Assembly (NCBI GenBank): GCA_027622115.1
Contig: JAQBZS010000384.1
Coordinates: forward strand, 1 to 6,973
DNA: 6,973 nucleotides
Source: Planctomycetota bacterium
GTDB lineage: Bacteria; Planctomycetota; Planctomycetia; Planctomycetales; Planctomycetaceae
Reading direction: 5' to 3'
This document shows positions 1 to 6,973 of this stretch, piece after piece. The notes under the pieces were generated by a model. That model saw only the letters and a program-made list of their open reading frames with translations. It did not search any database and was not told where the DNA came from. The stretch's first letter is position 1. Every line of letters starts with the position of its first letter. Made by a program: the position numbers and the translations under genes.

Positions 1-475
1 TGCAGGTGCGAAAGCGAAAGATTTTCTGTAAGACGGCAATGGTGCCTCGCAACTGTTTGGCGTTGGTGAACGGGCCGTAAAGTTTCACGCCCTTGTCGGC
101 GGGTTGCCGAGTGAATTCGACGCGTGGGAAGTCTTCGTGGGTTGTGATTTGCAGATACGGAAACGTCTTGTCGTCCTTGAGTTCTTGGTTGAACTTCGGC
201 TGCACGTCCTTGATCAACCGCGCTTCAAGCAACAAGGCGTCGACTTCGCTGTCGGTGGCGATGTAGTCGATGTCGTGAATCTCCGGCACCAGCCCCGCCG
301 TGCGACGGTCTTCGGCGGCGGCTTTCGTGAAGTAGCTGGCAGCACGGCTCTTGAGATTGACCGCTTTACCCACATAGATGACTCGCCCGAGTTCGTCCTT
401 CATGAGGTAGACGCCGGGTGTGGTGGGGAAGTCTTCGGAGACTTTGATTTTGGGCGACTTAATGGGTTCTGTCAT
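1..475 (-). CDS. uvrC: UvrABC system protein C (excinuclease subunit), N-terminal part, cut by the window edge
   Basis: Reading the minus strand from an ATG at 475-473 gives 158 codons open to the left edge. UvrC is the cytoplasmic nuclease of nucleotide excision repair; with UvrA and UvrB it incises both sides of a bulky lesion. The visible part is the GIY-YIG nuclease domain, which makes the 3' cut. It shows PGVY (residues 20-23) and IYVGKA (33-38), with the GIY-YIG tyrosines at Y23 and Y34. The catalytic Arg equivalent is R44, in NLKSR. LLLEARLIKDVQPKFN follows, with the metal-binding Glu at E84 and the conserved Asn at N96. After it come KDDKTFPYL (100-108), LYGPF (132-136) and the end of the domain at FRFRTC (153-158). 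The UvrB-binding UVR motif, the RNase H-like 5' nuclease and the HhH domains would lie off the window. The ATG at 475 was chosen because the homology begins soon after it and a purine-rich ribosome site precedes it. The gene diverges from the TolC gene. No defect is seen. Confidence 0.96.
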   Translation of the reverse strand, partial: MTEPIKSPKIKVSEDFPTTPGVYLMKDELGRVIYVGKAVNLKSRAASYFTKAAAEDRRTAGLVPEIHDIDYIATDSEVDALLLEARLIKDVQPKFNQELKDDKTFPYLQITTHEDFPRVEFTRQPADKGVKLYGPFTNAKQLRGTIAVLQKIFRFRTC

Positions 476-479
476 CCGA

Positions 480-487
480 CCTTTCTT
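480..487 (-). promoter_or_regulatory. Probable ribosome binding site of uvrC
   Basis: On the minus strand AAGAAAGG lies four bases before the ATG at 475-473. It is a partial Shine-Dalgarno match with slightly short spacing. It supports this ATG as the uvrC start; no in-frame ATG was seen in the roughly 65 bases upstream that I read. Confidence 0.45.
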
Positions 488-827
488 GTGGAGGCGCAGG
501 GGATCCGGCGAGTTGTGGCATGCGGACAGCTTAACGATTGAACGCCGCGCGTTCGGAGGCAGGGGTCGGCTGTTTCCAAGTTCAGTGAAGCCGTCGGTCG
601 AATTGCTGTTCTTCAGGGTCATGGGTGGGCCGGTGCGGGTTTGCAGCGTGCCGGCGAACGGAGATGTTTTCAGTTGCGAACCCCAATGCCCACCCCGTGG
701 CACGCACAAAGTGAGCTTTCGGCCATTTTCGGTATGTGCCACACTCCGCCGCGCTTGTGCGAATTAATACGTAGAGGGATCGCTCCGAAATAGGTGGTTT
801 AACCAACGTGACTTCGCCACCGCAGAT

Positions 828-901
828 GTAGGCCGGAACAAGCAACGCGCAGTTCCGGCATTTGAGATCAACTCGGGCCGGCGGAGCTTGTTCCGACCTA
901 C
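828..901. repeat. Pair of inverted REP-like (palindromic extragenic) elements
   Basis: The left copy begins GTAGGCCGGAACAAGC at 828-843. The right copy, on the minus strand, begins GTAGGTCGGAACAAGC at 901-886. The two 16-base arms are inverted and complementary except for one position (833 against 896). The left copy also carries its own perfect 8-bp hairpin, GCCGGAAC at 832-839 pairing with GTTCCGGC at 852-859 around a 12-base loop. A GTAG tetranucleotide heading a GC-rich hairpin is the plan of REP elements, which in other bacteria are mobilised by REP-associated tyrosine transposases; paired inverted copies form BIME-like units. The right copy is degenerate: its internal stem is reduced to about 4 bp (893-896 with 873-876). 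The element ends 54 bases before the TolC start codon. The REP identity is inferred from form alone, since copy number cannot be counted in this window. Confidence 0.6.
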
Positions 902-955
902 CAGAAGCGCACAGAAACACCAAACTGACGGAACACTAGCGTCGATTGCACGAAG

Positions 956-2848
956 ATGAGTTCATGGACGAACGACATCGGACTTCAACGGCCCGTACCT
1001 GTTGAAGCGACACCCTGCATGGGCGCGATGCCCGTCTGCGTGGATCGTTACGGACTCGGCCAGCGAACTGCGTGGTTTGTGCTGCTCTTGGCGGTTTTGG
1101 TTTCGCCGCTCAAAGCACAAGACGTTCGAATCGGCCACTCGAATGGCCCAGCTCAAGTGGGCCGTGTCCCACATGTCGGACAGGCACCGAACTCGCCGCG
1201 CCCCGTGACGCGCGCGCCGACGCGAAATCTTAACAGTCACATCGGCCACTCGGTTTTTGGACAACGGCCAAACGCCGCGACGACGCACGTCACTCGACAC
1301 AACGGCTCGCCGACATCACCCCGCTTGATGCCTCAGAAAGCGACAGCGCCTCCGGTCGAGGCTCCTTGGTGGCAAACCGAAATACTGTCTCCGTTCATGG
1401 GATTGCCACAATCACCCACGCTCTCGTTCACCGAGGCACTCCAGCGAGCCACGGGACAGTCGCCGGAAATCGGCTTGCTGCAAGCAGACGTCGACCAGCG
1501 ACGTGCCGAGTTGCTCGGCGAGCAGGCGGCGTTTGATTGGTCCGTCTTCGCGGATTCGACATTTGATCGCAACAACGTCCCGGTTGGCAGTTCATTGGAC
1601 GGAGCCAATAACCGGCTACGAGATCGACGTTGGGACTTGCAAACCGGGTTCCGCAATCGAAACAGCAGCGGTGGCGAGTTTTCCATCTACCAGGACTTCG
1701 GATTTCGTCGCAGCAACTCCAGATTCTTGACACCGCCCACACAGGGTACCGGTCGCATCACCGCCGAATACACGCACCCGCTGCTCCAACGTTCCGGCGA
1801 ACAATACAACTTGGGCCGCAGCGTCATGGCGGGATTTCGCCGAGACGAATCGGCAGCTCGCCTGATCGCTGGGACCGAAGATCATTTGCTGCGAGTGGCC
1901 CAAGCCTATTGGGATCTTGTGTTCGCCCGAGGCGAAGCGGCGATCACGAAACACGCGTGGTCTCGGACGTCTCAAATCGTCGAATTCATGAATCGTCGCC
2001 GAGACGTTGACGTCGGTCGCACGCAACTCCTGCAAGCTCAATCCGCCGAAGCCACTCGCGAGACAGATTGGACGGCAGCCCGCTACGACGCATCACGTGC
2101 CCAGGAACGACTGTTACGTCTCATCTACGGCGAGTCCTACCAACAGCAATCCGGTGTCGAGGTCATCACAACCTCGATCCCATCGACCAGCAACATGCCG
2201 AGTCAAACTTCTACTGACGATCTGGATTCGCATCCCCGGATCGTCGCCGCTCGCGAAGCCGTGCAGGCCTCGACGGTGGACTTGAACTTATCGCTTTCGG
2301 ATCTCGAACCGCGGTTGGATTTGGTGTTGTCGGCGTATTCCGCCGGCCTTCGAGGCCAGGGCAAATTCATCCAAGCCTCGCAGGACGCTTGGACGGACAG
2401 CGAGCCCGGCTTTGGCGTGGGGCTAAACTTTGAATACCCGTTGGGCAATCGTCGAGCCAAGGCCGAAGTGGATCGCAAACACGCGCAGCTTCATCGACTT
2501 CAAAAACAGTTTCAGGTGGTGGTTGCGGATGTGGCTCTCAACATCCGCGACCGAGACATTGCCGTCGAAAAAGCGTTGGCACTTTTGTCGCAGTCCGAAA
2601 AGGTCCTCGAAATCGCCAAGCAAGAGTTGAAGCAACTCGAAACCCGCCGCGAGTTGCTCGTCGACGGATCGAACATCGCCAACCTCTATTTGGACACTCT
2701 GCTGCGATCCCAAGAACGAGTCAGCGCCGCCGAACGCCGTTTGTTGTTCGCCCAGGTTGACCTGGAAGTTTCGCTCGCGAGTCGACAGCACGCCCATGGC
2801 CAACTGCGAACACGAGCCGTCAACAGCCAAGAATCAATGGGAAACTGA
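956..2848 (+). CDS. TolC family outer-membrane efflux protein with a Pro/Arg-rich N-terminal extension
   Basis: This is a complete 630-residue protein. TolC-type proteins form trimeric outer-membrane barrels with a long periplasmic helical tunnel, and they serve as exit ducts for RND, ABC or MFS pumps or for type I secretion. A hydrophobic signal core (FVLLLAVLV, residues 41-49) is followed by a likely signal peptidase I site after SPLKA (50-54). There is no lipobox, so it is probably not a lipoprotein. Residues 55-150 are a Pro/Arg/His/Asn-rich, apparently disordered stretch. Two OEP repeats follow, at about 153-395 (LSFTEALQRA at 156-165, AQAYWDLVFARGEAA at 315-329) and about 424-615. The second opens with SHPRIVAAREA and includes the strand FEYPLGNRR (492-500) and long helices at 500-615. 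The family usually has about 450-500 residues; the excess is mostly the extension. The ATG at 956 puts about 40 residues before the signal core, and ATGs at 1019 (M22) or 1028 (M25) would give more normal signal peptides. No start has a strong ribosome site. No pump or adaptor gene is adjacent, so the substrate is unknown. Confidence 0.9.
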   Translation: MSSWTNDIGLQRPVPVEATPCMGAMPVCVDRYGLGQRTAWFVLLLAVLVSPLKAQDVRIGHSNGPAQVGRVPHVGQAPNSPRPVTRAPTRNLNSHIGHSVFGQRPNAATTHVTRHNGSPTSPRLMPQKATAPPVEAPWWQTEILSPFMGLPQSPTLSFTEALQRATGQSPEIGLLQADVDQRRAELLGEQAAFDWSVFADSTFDRNNVPVGSSLDGANNRLRDRRWDLQTGFRNRNSSGGEFSIYQDFGFRRSNSRFLTPPTQGTGRITAEYTHPLLQRSGEQYNLGRSVMAGFRRDESAARLIAGTEDHLLRVAQAYWDLVFARGEAAITKHAWSRTSQIVEFMNRRRDVDVGRTQLLQAQSAEATRETDWTAARYDASRAQERLLRLIYGESYQQQSGVEVITTSIPSTSNMPSQTSTDDLDSHPRIVAAREAVQASTVDLNLSLSDLEPRLDLVLSAYSAGLRGQGKFIQASQDAWTDSEPGFGVGLNFEYPLGNRRAKAEVDRKHAQLHRLQKQFQVVVADVALNIRDRDIAVEKALALLSQSEKVLEIAKQELKQLETRRELLVDGSNIANLYLDTLLRSQERVSAAERRLLFAQVDLEVSLASRQHAHGQLRTRAVNSQESMGN

Positions 2849-2879
2849 CCCGGACATAAGGCCGCTCGCAAACGCAAAC

Positions 2880-2897
2880 CTACCGGCTCGACCGTAG
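2880..2897. terminator. Weak hairpin in the convergent gap, possible bidirectional terminator
   Basis: CTAC at 2880-2883 pairs with GTAG at 2894-2897. After a bulged C at 2884, GG (2885-2886) pairs with CC (2892-2893), leaving a five-base loop. It lies 31 bases after the TolC stop and 46 bases beyond the A2M stop, where a shared terminator would be expected. There is no clear U tract on either side; the minus-strand flank is mildly T-rich (GTTTGCGTTTGCG). The rest of the 2849-2943 gap shows nothing else. Confidence 0.3.
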
Positions 2898-2943
2898 CTT
2901 GGGACTGGTGTCAACCCGAGATTTTCAACACGCTACCTCGTAA

Positions 2944-5900
2944 CTACTTCACCACGATGCCCAGGCTCTCCGAGTGGCTGTTGAATTCGGGGGCGTACAT
3001 GCATTGGATGTGCGTCAGACCGGTTTGGTAGCTGCCGCGATGCACCACTCGAGTCGAATACTCGAAGACGTAAGTCCCCTTCGGCAAGTAGTCGATGTAG
3101 AAGTGGCTGGCCGTGTCGCGAGTGGACTCGTAGTAGCCCAAGCCGTCTTGGTAGTGGTACTTCGACAGCACGTTTACCGGTTCCGTGCCGCTACCTCGGT
3201 GGTCCTTCATGTGGACGTATTCCATGTCGCGATCCGTTCGCAACACGATGCGAACCACCAACTCGTCACCCACCGCCACCGGACCGGCGACTCGCGTGAG
3301 CACCGGACCCTTCTTGGTGTAGCTCTTGATGTAAAGTTGCTTGGTCAGCTTCAGCGGCGTGCCGTCATGGGCGGTGACGTTGCCGATGTCTTCCAAGTAC
3401 TGCCAATGCACGCTGCCCCACGCCACGCCTTCGTCCACTTTCTTGACCGTGATGTCGCCCAACGTGGACTTCACTTCGGCGCGGATGAATCGTTGCTCGT
3501 AAAAGCCCGTGCCGGCTTCGACCTTCATCGGATCGATGGTCTCGCCACCGAGTTCCACTTGCACCAGTTCGTCCGATGCCAGCAAGTTCGTGCCGCGAAG
3601 TAACAGTGCGTAAACGGCGTCGGCCGTGGCTTTGGTGGTCTTCCAGTCCTGCGTCTGCTTTTGCTTCAGCAGCCAGACCTTGCAGTCCTCGACGGCGACC
3701 TTGTCGTTCATGACTTCATCGAAGGCTTCGATCATCACGGCCTGCGTTTCGATCGGAGCCCGATACCACCACCACGAGCGTTCGGTCTCGCGCCAGAACA
3801 TGCCGAGTTCTTCGTCGCTGACGGATCGTTCCTTGATCGAAGCCATGATGCCCTGCGGCGTGGCTTGGTCGCCGAAGCGTTTCAGGGCGAGTGCCAAATG
3901 GCCTTGCGACTGCCGGTTGGCCAGTTGCAGCCAGTACTTGCGAGCCTGAGCCAAGAAGAAATCGACCGCTTCCTTGTGTTCGGGAGCGATCGCCTTGTCC
4001 TTCAGGAAGAAGCTGCGGCCGTAGAGGTACAGCGCGATGGTCGTACTGAGATTGTTCTTGTCCTTCAGGTTGTGCGCGACGATGTAGTCGTAACGCGTCT
4101 TGATCCAGCCATCCAACCGGGCCAGCGACTTCACGGCCGCCGCGGTGTCGATGTCGACGCCCAGGTGACGCATGCGGCCGAAGCCGGTCGTGATGTAGAG
4201 CGTGATGTAATCGTTGGCTCGACCACCCGGGAACCACGGCCACGCACCGTCGGGATACTGCATCTCGGCGATCTTCTTTAGCAGGGCGCGGGTCTCTTCG
4301 TTCAAACGATTGGCGTCGAACAGGATGCCTACGTTGCGTCGAGCTGCGCTTTCCTTCTTCGCCTGCCGATACCAGGGCGTCTCTTCCAGCATCACGGCTT
4401 TGAGGTCTTGGTTCTTTTCCAGCGGGCTATCGAGGGCCGGCGTACCCTTCCACTGATCGAAGACTCGGCGAATCTTCGGGTCCGAGTTGGCGATGTGCCG
4501 CGCCAAGGCGTTGGCATACAGCCGATTGAAAGTTTGCTCGGTGCATTGGTGCGGGAACTCCATCAAGTACGGCAACGCCATCACCGCGTACCACGACGGA
4601 TTCGACACCATCTGCACGGTGACCGATTGATGCTTGATGGTTTTCGAGTCCTTCGACGCTTGCAGCCGCGTGAAATCGAACTTCTTCGTTTGGGCTCCGC
4701 GGATCGGAAGCGGCAGAGATTCGGTGACCAGGATGCGTCGCGACAGCACGGGCAGGTAGCCTTGTTCGCCGTCGGACAAGCGGCCTGTCGAGCCGACTGC
4801 TTTGTACGTCAGGAATTCCATGCCGTCTGGGACTTTGATTCGCCACGCAAAACTCTCCGAAGATTTCGAGGCGACATCGAACTTGAGGTCGGTCGTTTTG
4901 TTGCCGAGTTGAGTGTCGCGGGGATTGGTCGTGCGAGCATCCGCGAAACTCAGTCGCACGGTGCCCGTCTGGCGACCGGCGGATTGATTGGTCACTTTGA
5001 CCGTGAATTCCAGCTCGTCGCCTTCGCGCACGAAACGTGGCGGGTTGGGTTCGATCATCAGTTCCTTGGCGGTGACCACGGAGTCTTGCAGCAATCCGCC
5101 TCGCAGTTGCTTGTCATGGACGAAGCCGAGGAATTTCCAGCGTGTGAGCGTTTCGGGCATGGTGAATTCAAGCTTCACTTCGCCGTCGTCGGTCGAAATC
5201 AATTGCGGGAAGAAGAACGCGGTTTCGGCGAGGTTTGTGCGGGCGCTGACTTTGCTGAGATCCGGACCGGCGGCACCACTCCCGCTGGTTGCCTGTTTCT
5301 GGACACCGTTCTGCTGAAGTGCCTTCCGATTTGAGCCTTCCGACTTCTCGGTCTCCGTACGATCGGAATTCGCGTCTCCACGAGCCCTTCGTGTCGCTGT
5401 CTCTCGCATCATGTTCTTCATTCGGCCTTTGCCGAAGTATCCGTACCCCCACAGATTGGCCATCACATCCGCCGGAAAGTCCCGATAGCTGATACTGACC
5501 TGCTTATAACTCTGCGGCCATTGCCCGTGGATGTAATTCAGCGATGCGATGAAGTTCTGGAACTGCGACGACAGGTTCGAGCTATCCTGGCGGAACACAT
5601 TGAAGCCGCTCATCCAGTTGTGCGGCAGGTATTGATCGAGCGACTCGTCGTACAGCGTGGCCACCATTTCGGCGACGGCCTTCTTGGCGTCGGGACCGGT
5701 GATCGTGGCGGTCCAAGTCTCCTTGTCGCCGGGTTCCAGCTTCGAGACGAAGTGCTCCCACTTGACCTTCAGATTCTTGTTGGTCCACGGCACGTTGACT
5801 CGGTTGTTGGAGAGATACGCCCGGTTCTCGCGGACCATCGAAACCCGCACGGTAAAGCCGCCGCGCATGGCTTCCGTGACCGCCTGCGCAATCTTCGTCT

Positions 5901-6973
5901 GCGTGATGCCGGGTTTCGTCCAGTACGCCTGCAACACTTTGCGACGATGTTCCACTTCGATAAACGCCTGCGCCTTGTCGTAACCCGAACCCCAGATGGC
6001 GTTCAGTTCCTGACCCGGTTCCAGCGTCCAGGTCTCACCGGCCACCAGATTCGGCAGCTTGATACCCAGCTTGTTGGCAGCGGGATTGATCACCTGCAAC
6101 GGGGCTTCCGCAGTGACCTTCTTCCCGAAGCGATCGCGGGATTCGAGGACCGCGCGATACACACCGACCGCCAACTTCGCCTCCAGCTTCGCGGCCCCCG
6201 TGGCGTCGGTCGTGAAGTCATTATCCAACACAACTTCACCGAGTTCCCACGAGCTGACATTACCCGGATCGGGTGCCGGCGCGACGATGCGTCCGCGTCG
6301 CCAGACCGGTGGCCGATAACCTCCACCGAGTTCCGCGCGTTGCACCTTGGCCGGTTCTTTCAAGCGATAGATCTTGACGTTGCCCTTCGCCGCTTCCGGT
6401 TGACCATTGAGCGTGTTCGTGCGAATCGCCAACTCGACGGGTTTGTCGGACGTCAGCCAACTGCCGGCGGACAGCGTAGCCGCGAGCGCCGTGTAGCCGA
6501 TGTTGATCGACACGTTGCCGGATCGCGTCTCGCCCGTGGTGTCCGTGACGTCGGCGTTGATCTGATACGAAAACGTGGGCTCATCCTTCTCCGTTACCGT
6601 CAAATCCGGCTTGGCCACAAACTCGACCGTGAACGAACCGTCGCCTTTCGTGGTTGCCGAACCGTGAGCGATTTCCTGGGTTTGAGCGCGCGGTCGCCAC
6701 CAATAACGATAACCCCACCAGTACGGGTAACGGACTTCGCGAACGACGCGATACTTCACTTTGGCTCCGCCGATTGCCGCGCCGGTATACGCCGTGGCCT
6801 TGCCGATGACGGAAACCTTCGCCAGCAGTTTCGGCGAATCCTTCGGCGGTTCGATCTTCACTTCGAACTTCGGCCGCTTGTATTCCTCGACGGTGACCGC
6901 GCCTGCGCCGTTCGGACCGCCGCGAACCACCAGGCTCATGCGGCCCATCAAGCGGTCGCGCGGAGCCGTGAAG
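2944..6973 (-). CDS. Bacterial alpha-2-macroglobulin family protein with CxEQ thioester, C-terminal part, start off the window
   Basis: The frame is open from the right edge to a TAG at 2946-2944, about 1,342 codons. Residues here are numbered from the codon at 6951-6949, which is not the true start because the frame stays open to the right edge (upstream residues FTAPRDR). Bacterial A2Ms are periplasmic or surface proteins thought to trap attacking proteases and bind them covalently. Seen in order: the VEEYKRPKFEV motif (21-31) opening a macroglobulin (MG) domain with a Trp/Tyr-rich loop (RYPYWWGYRYWW, 74-85); further MG-like beta domains to about 500; a basic, Gly/Ser-rich linker (509-571) in the bait position; a central A2M domain (AETAFFFPQL 575-584, TRWKFLGFVHDKQL 603-616); and a helical thioester domain (about 785-1115). 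The latter holds CTEQ (803-806), PDGAWPWFPGG (900-910) and APIETQAVMIEAF (1065-1077). The C-terminal MG domains follow, with DYLPKGTYVFEYSTRVVHRG (1287-1306) and MYAPEF (1318-1323). The Cys and Gln of the thioester are both present. The family is often 1,500-2,000 residues, so several hundred residues and the signal sequence are missing. It converges on the TolC gene. Confidence 0.95.
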   Translation of the reverse strand, partial: FTAPRDRLMGRMSLVVRGGPNGAGAVTVEEYKRPKFEVKIEPPKDSPKLLAKVSVIGKATAYTGAAIGGAKVKYRVVREVRYPYWWGYRYWWRPRAQTQEIAHGSATTKGDGSFTVEFVAKPDLTVTEKDEPTFSYQINADVTDTTGETRSGNVSINIGYTALAATLSAGSWLTSDKPVELAIRTNTLNGQPEAAKGNVKIYRLKEPAKVQRAELGGGYRPPVWRRGRIVAPAPDPGNVSSWELGEVVLDNDFTTDATGAAKLEAKLAVGVYRAVLESRDRFGKKVTAEAPLQVINPAANKLGIKLPNLVAGETWTLEPGQELNAIWGSGYDKAQAFIEVEHRRKVLQAYWTKPGITQTKIAQAVTEAMRGGFTVRVSMVRENRAYLSNNRVNVPWTNKNLKVKWEHFVSKLEPGDKETWTATITGPDAKKAVAEMVATLYDESLDQYLPHNWMSGFNVFRQDSSNLSSQFQNFIASLNYIHGQWPQSYKQVSISYRDFPADVMANLWGYGYFGKGRMKNMMRETATRRARGDANSDRTETEKSEGSNRKALQQNGVQKQATSGSGAAGPDLSKVSARTNLAETAFFFPQLISTDDGEVKLEFTMPETLTRWKFLGFVHDKQLRGGLLQDSVVTAKELMIEPNPPRFVREGDELEFTVKVTNQSAGRQTGTVRLSFADARTTNPRDTQLGNKTTDLKFDVASKSSESFAWRIKVPDGMEFLTYKAVGSTGRLSDGEQGYLPVLSRRILVTESLPLPIRGAQTKKFDFTRLQASKDSKTIKHQSVTVQMVSNPSWYAVMALPYLMEFPHQCTEQTFNRLYANALARHIANSDPKIRRVFDQWKGTPALDSPLEKNQDLKAVMLEETPWYRQAKKESAARRNVGILFDANRLNEETRALLKKIAEMQYPDGAWPWFPGGRANDYITLYITTGFGRMRHLGVDIDTAAAVKSLARLDGWIKTRYDYIVAHNLKDKNNLSTTIALYLYGRSFFLKDKAIAPEHKEAVDFFLAQARKYWLQLANRQSQGHLALALKRFGDQATPQGIMASIKERSVSDEELGMFWRETERSWWWYRAPIETQAVMIEAFDEVMNDKVAVEDCKVWLLKQKQTQDWKTTKATADAVYALLLRGTNLLASDELVQVELGGETIDPMKVEAGTGFYEQRFIRAEVKSTLGDITVKKVDEGVAWGSVHWQYLEDIGNVTAHDGTPLKLTKQLYIKSYTKKGPVLTRVAGPVAVGDELVVRIVLRTDRDMEYVHMKDHRGSGTEPVNVLSKYHYQDGLGYYESTRDTASHFYIDYLPKGTYVFEYSTRVVHRGSYQTGLTHIQCMYAPEFNSHSESLGIVVK

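Larger units (their letters stand above)
476..955. other. Divergent intergenic region between uvrC and the TolC gene
   Basis: About 480 bp separate the two divergent starts. Both promoters should lie here, but I could not identify a convincing -35/-10 pair in either direction; the only AT-rich patch is at 761-769. The reading frames crossing the region have no recognisable protein content and run through the repeats, so I do not call a gene. The structured content is an inverted REP-like pair at 828-901. There are also two interleaved 7-bp inverted repeats: GTGGCAC 697-703 with GTGCCAC 736-742, and CGCACAA 703-709 with TTGTGCG 755-761. An 8-bp pair GGGTGGGC 623-630 / GCCCACCC 688-695 is also present. 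Confidence 0.7.

Noticed and set aside
623..695. 8-bp inverted repeat GGGTGGGC / GCCCACCC
   Set aside because: The arms are 57 bases apart and of low complexity, so chance is likely in this GC-rich region.
664..714. Possible 16-codon leader peptide (ATG at 664, stop at 712-714) preceded by GGAG
   Set aside because: The GGAG touches the ATG with no spacing, and the peptide has no attenuator-like codon runs or terminator hairpin after it.
104..767. Two plus-strand open frames (104-541 and 420-767)
   Set aside because: The first lies antisense to the clear uvrC coding sequence, and the second overlaps the uvrC start and continues into non-coding DNA. Neither has recognisable protein features.
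761..770. AT-rich GAATTAATAC as a -10 promoter element
   Set aside because: No matching -35 hexamer at 16-18 bp spacing was found on either strand, so a promoter cannot be supported.
582..923. Minus-strand 113-codon open frame in the intergenic region
   Set aside because: It runs through the REP-like pair and other inverted repeats, has no recognisable domain, and would overlap the regulatory region of two divergent genes. It is most likely chance in GC-rich DNA.
4408..5334. Long plus-strand frame (308 codons) opposite the A2M gene, and similar antisense frames at 2974-3603 and 3661-4281
   Set aside because: They are antisense shadows of a strongly recognised coding sequence in GC-rich DNA and show no domain content of their own.
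6949..6951. TTG/ATG codons near 6951 as the A2M start
   Set aside because: The frame stays open to the window end, and the conserved VEEYKRPKFEV motif just after belongs to the middle of this protein family, so the true start is outside the window.

Overview
The window looks like ordinary chromosomal DNA from a Gram-negative bacterium of moderately high G+C content. A planctomycete (Pirellulaceae-like) is my best guess, from the style of the proteins: a UvrC with planctomycete-like wording, a long TolC-type protein with a Pro/Arg-rich extension, and a very large alpha-2-macroglobulin. This assignment is inference, not a measured result. No plasmid, phage, transposase, tRNA, rRNA or CRISPR signal was seen.

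Layout. Positions 1-475 (minus strand) hold the first 158 codons of uvrC, the nucleotide-excision-repair endonuclease, whose remainder lies off the left edge. Positions 476-955 are a divergent intergenic region of about 480 bp. Its notable content is a pair of inverted REP-like repeats at 828-901, just ahead of the next gene. Positions 956-2848 (plus strand) encode a complete 630-residue outer-membrane efflux protein of the TolC family. A 95-bp convergent gap (2849-2943) contains one modest hairpin. Positions 2944-6973 (minus strand) hold the C-terminal roughly 1,340 residues of a giant bacterial alpha-2-macroglobulin (A2M) family protein. It carries an apparently intact CxEQ thioester motif and a basic, flexible linker in the position of a protease bait region. 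Its start and signal sequence are off the right edge.

How the genes relate. uvrC and the TolC gene diverge, and the TolC and A2M genes converge, so the three are most likely separate transcription units. TolC and A2M both belong to the cell envelope (outer-membrane channel and periplasmic or surface protease trap), but nothing here shows they work together. The usual TolC partners (membrane fusion protein, RND or ABC pump) and the usual A2M partner (PbpC) are not in the window. I found no clearly new biological system. The best leads are the REP-like inverted pair, the bait-like linker coupled to an intact thioester, and the unusual N-terminal region of the TolC protein.
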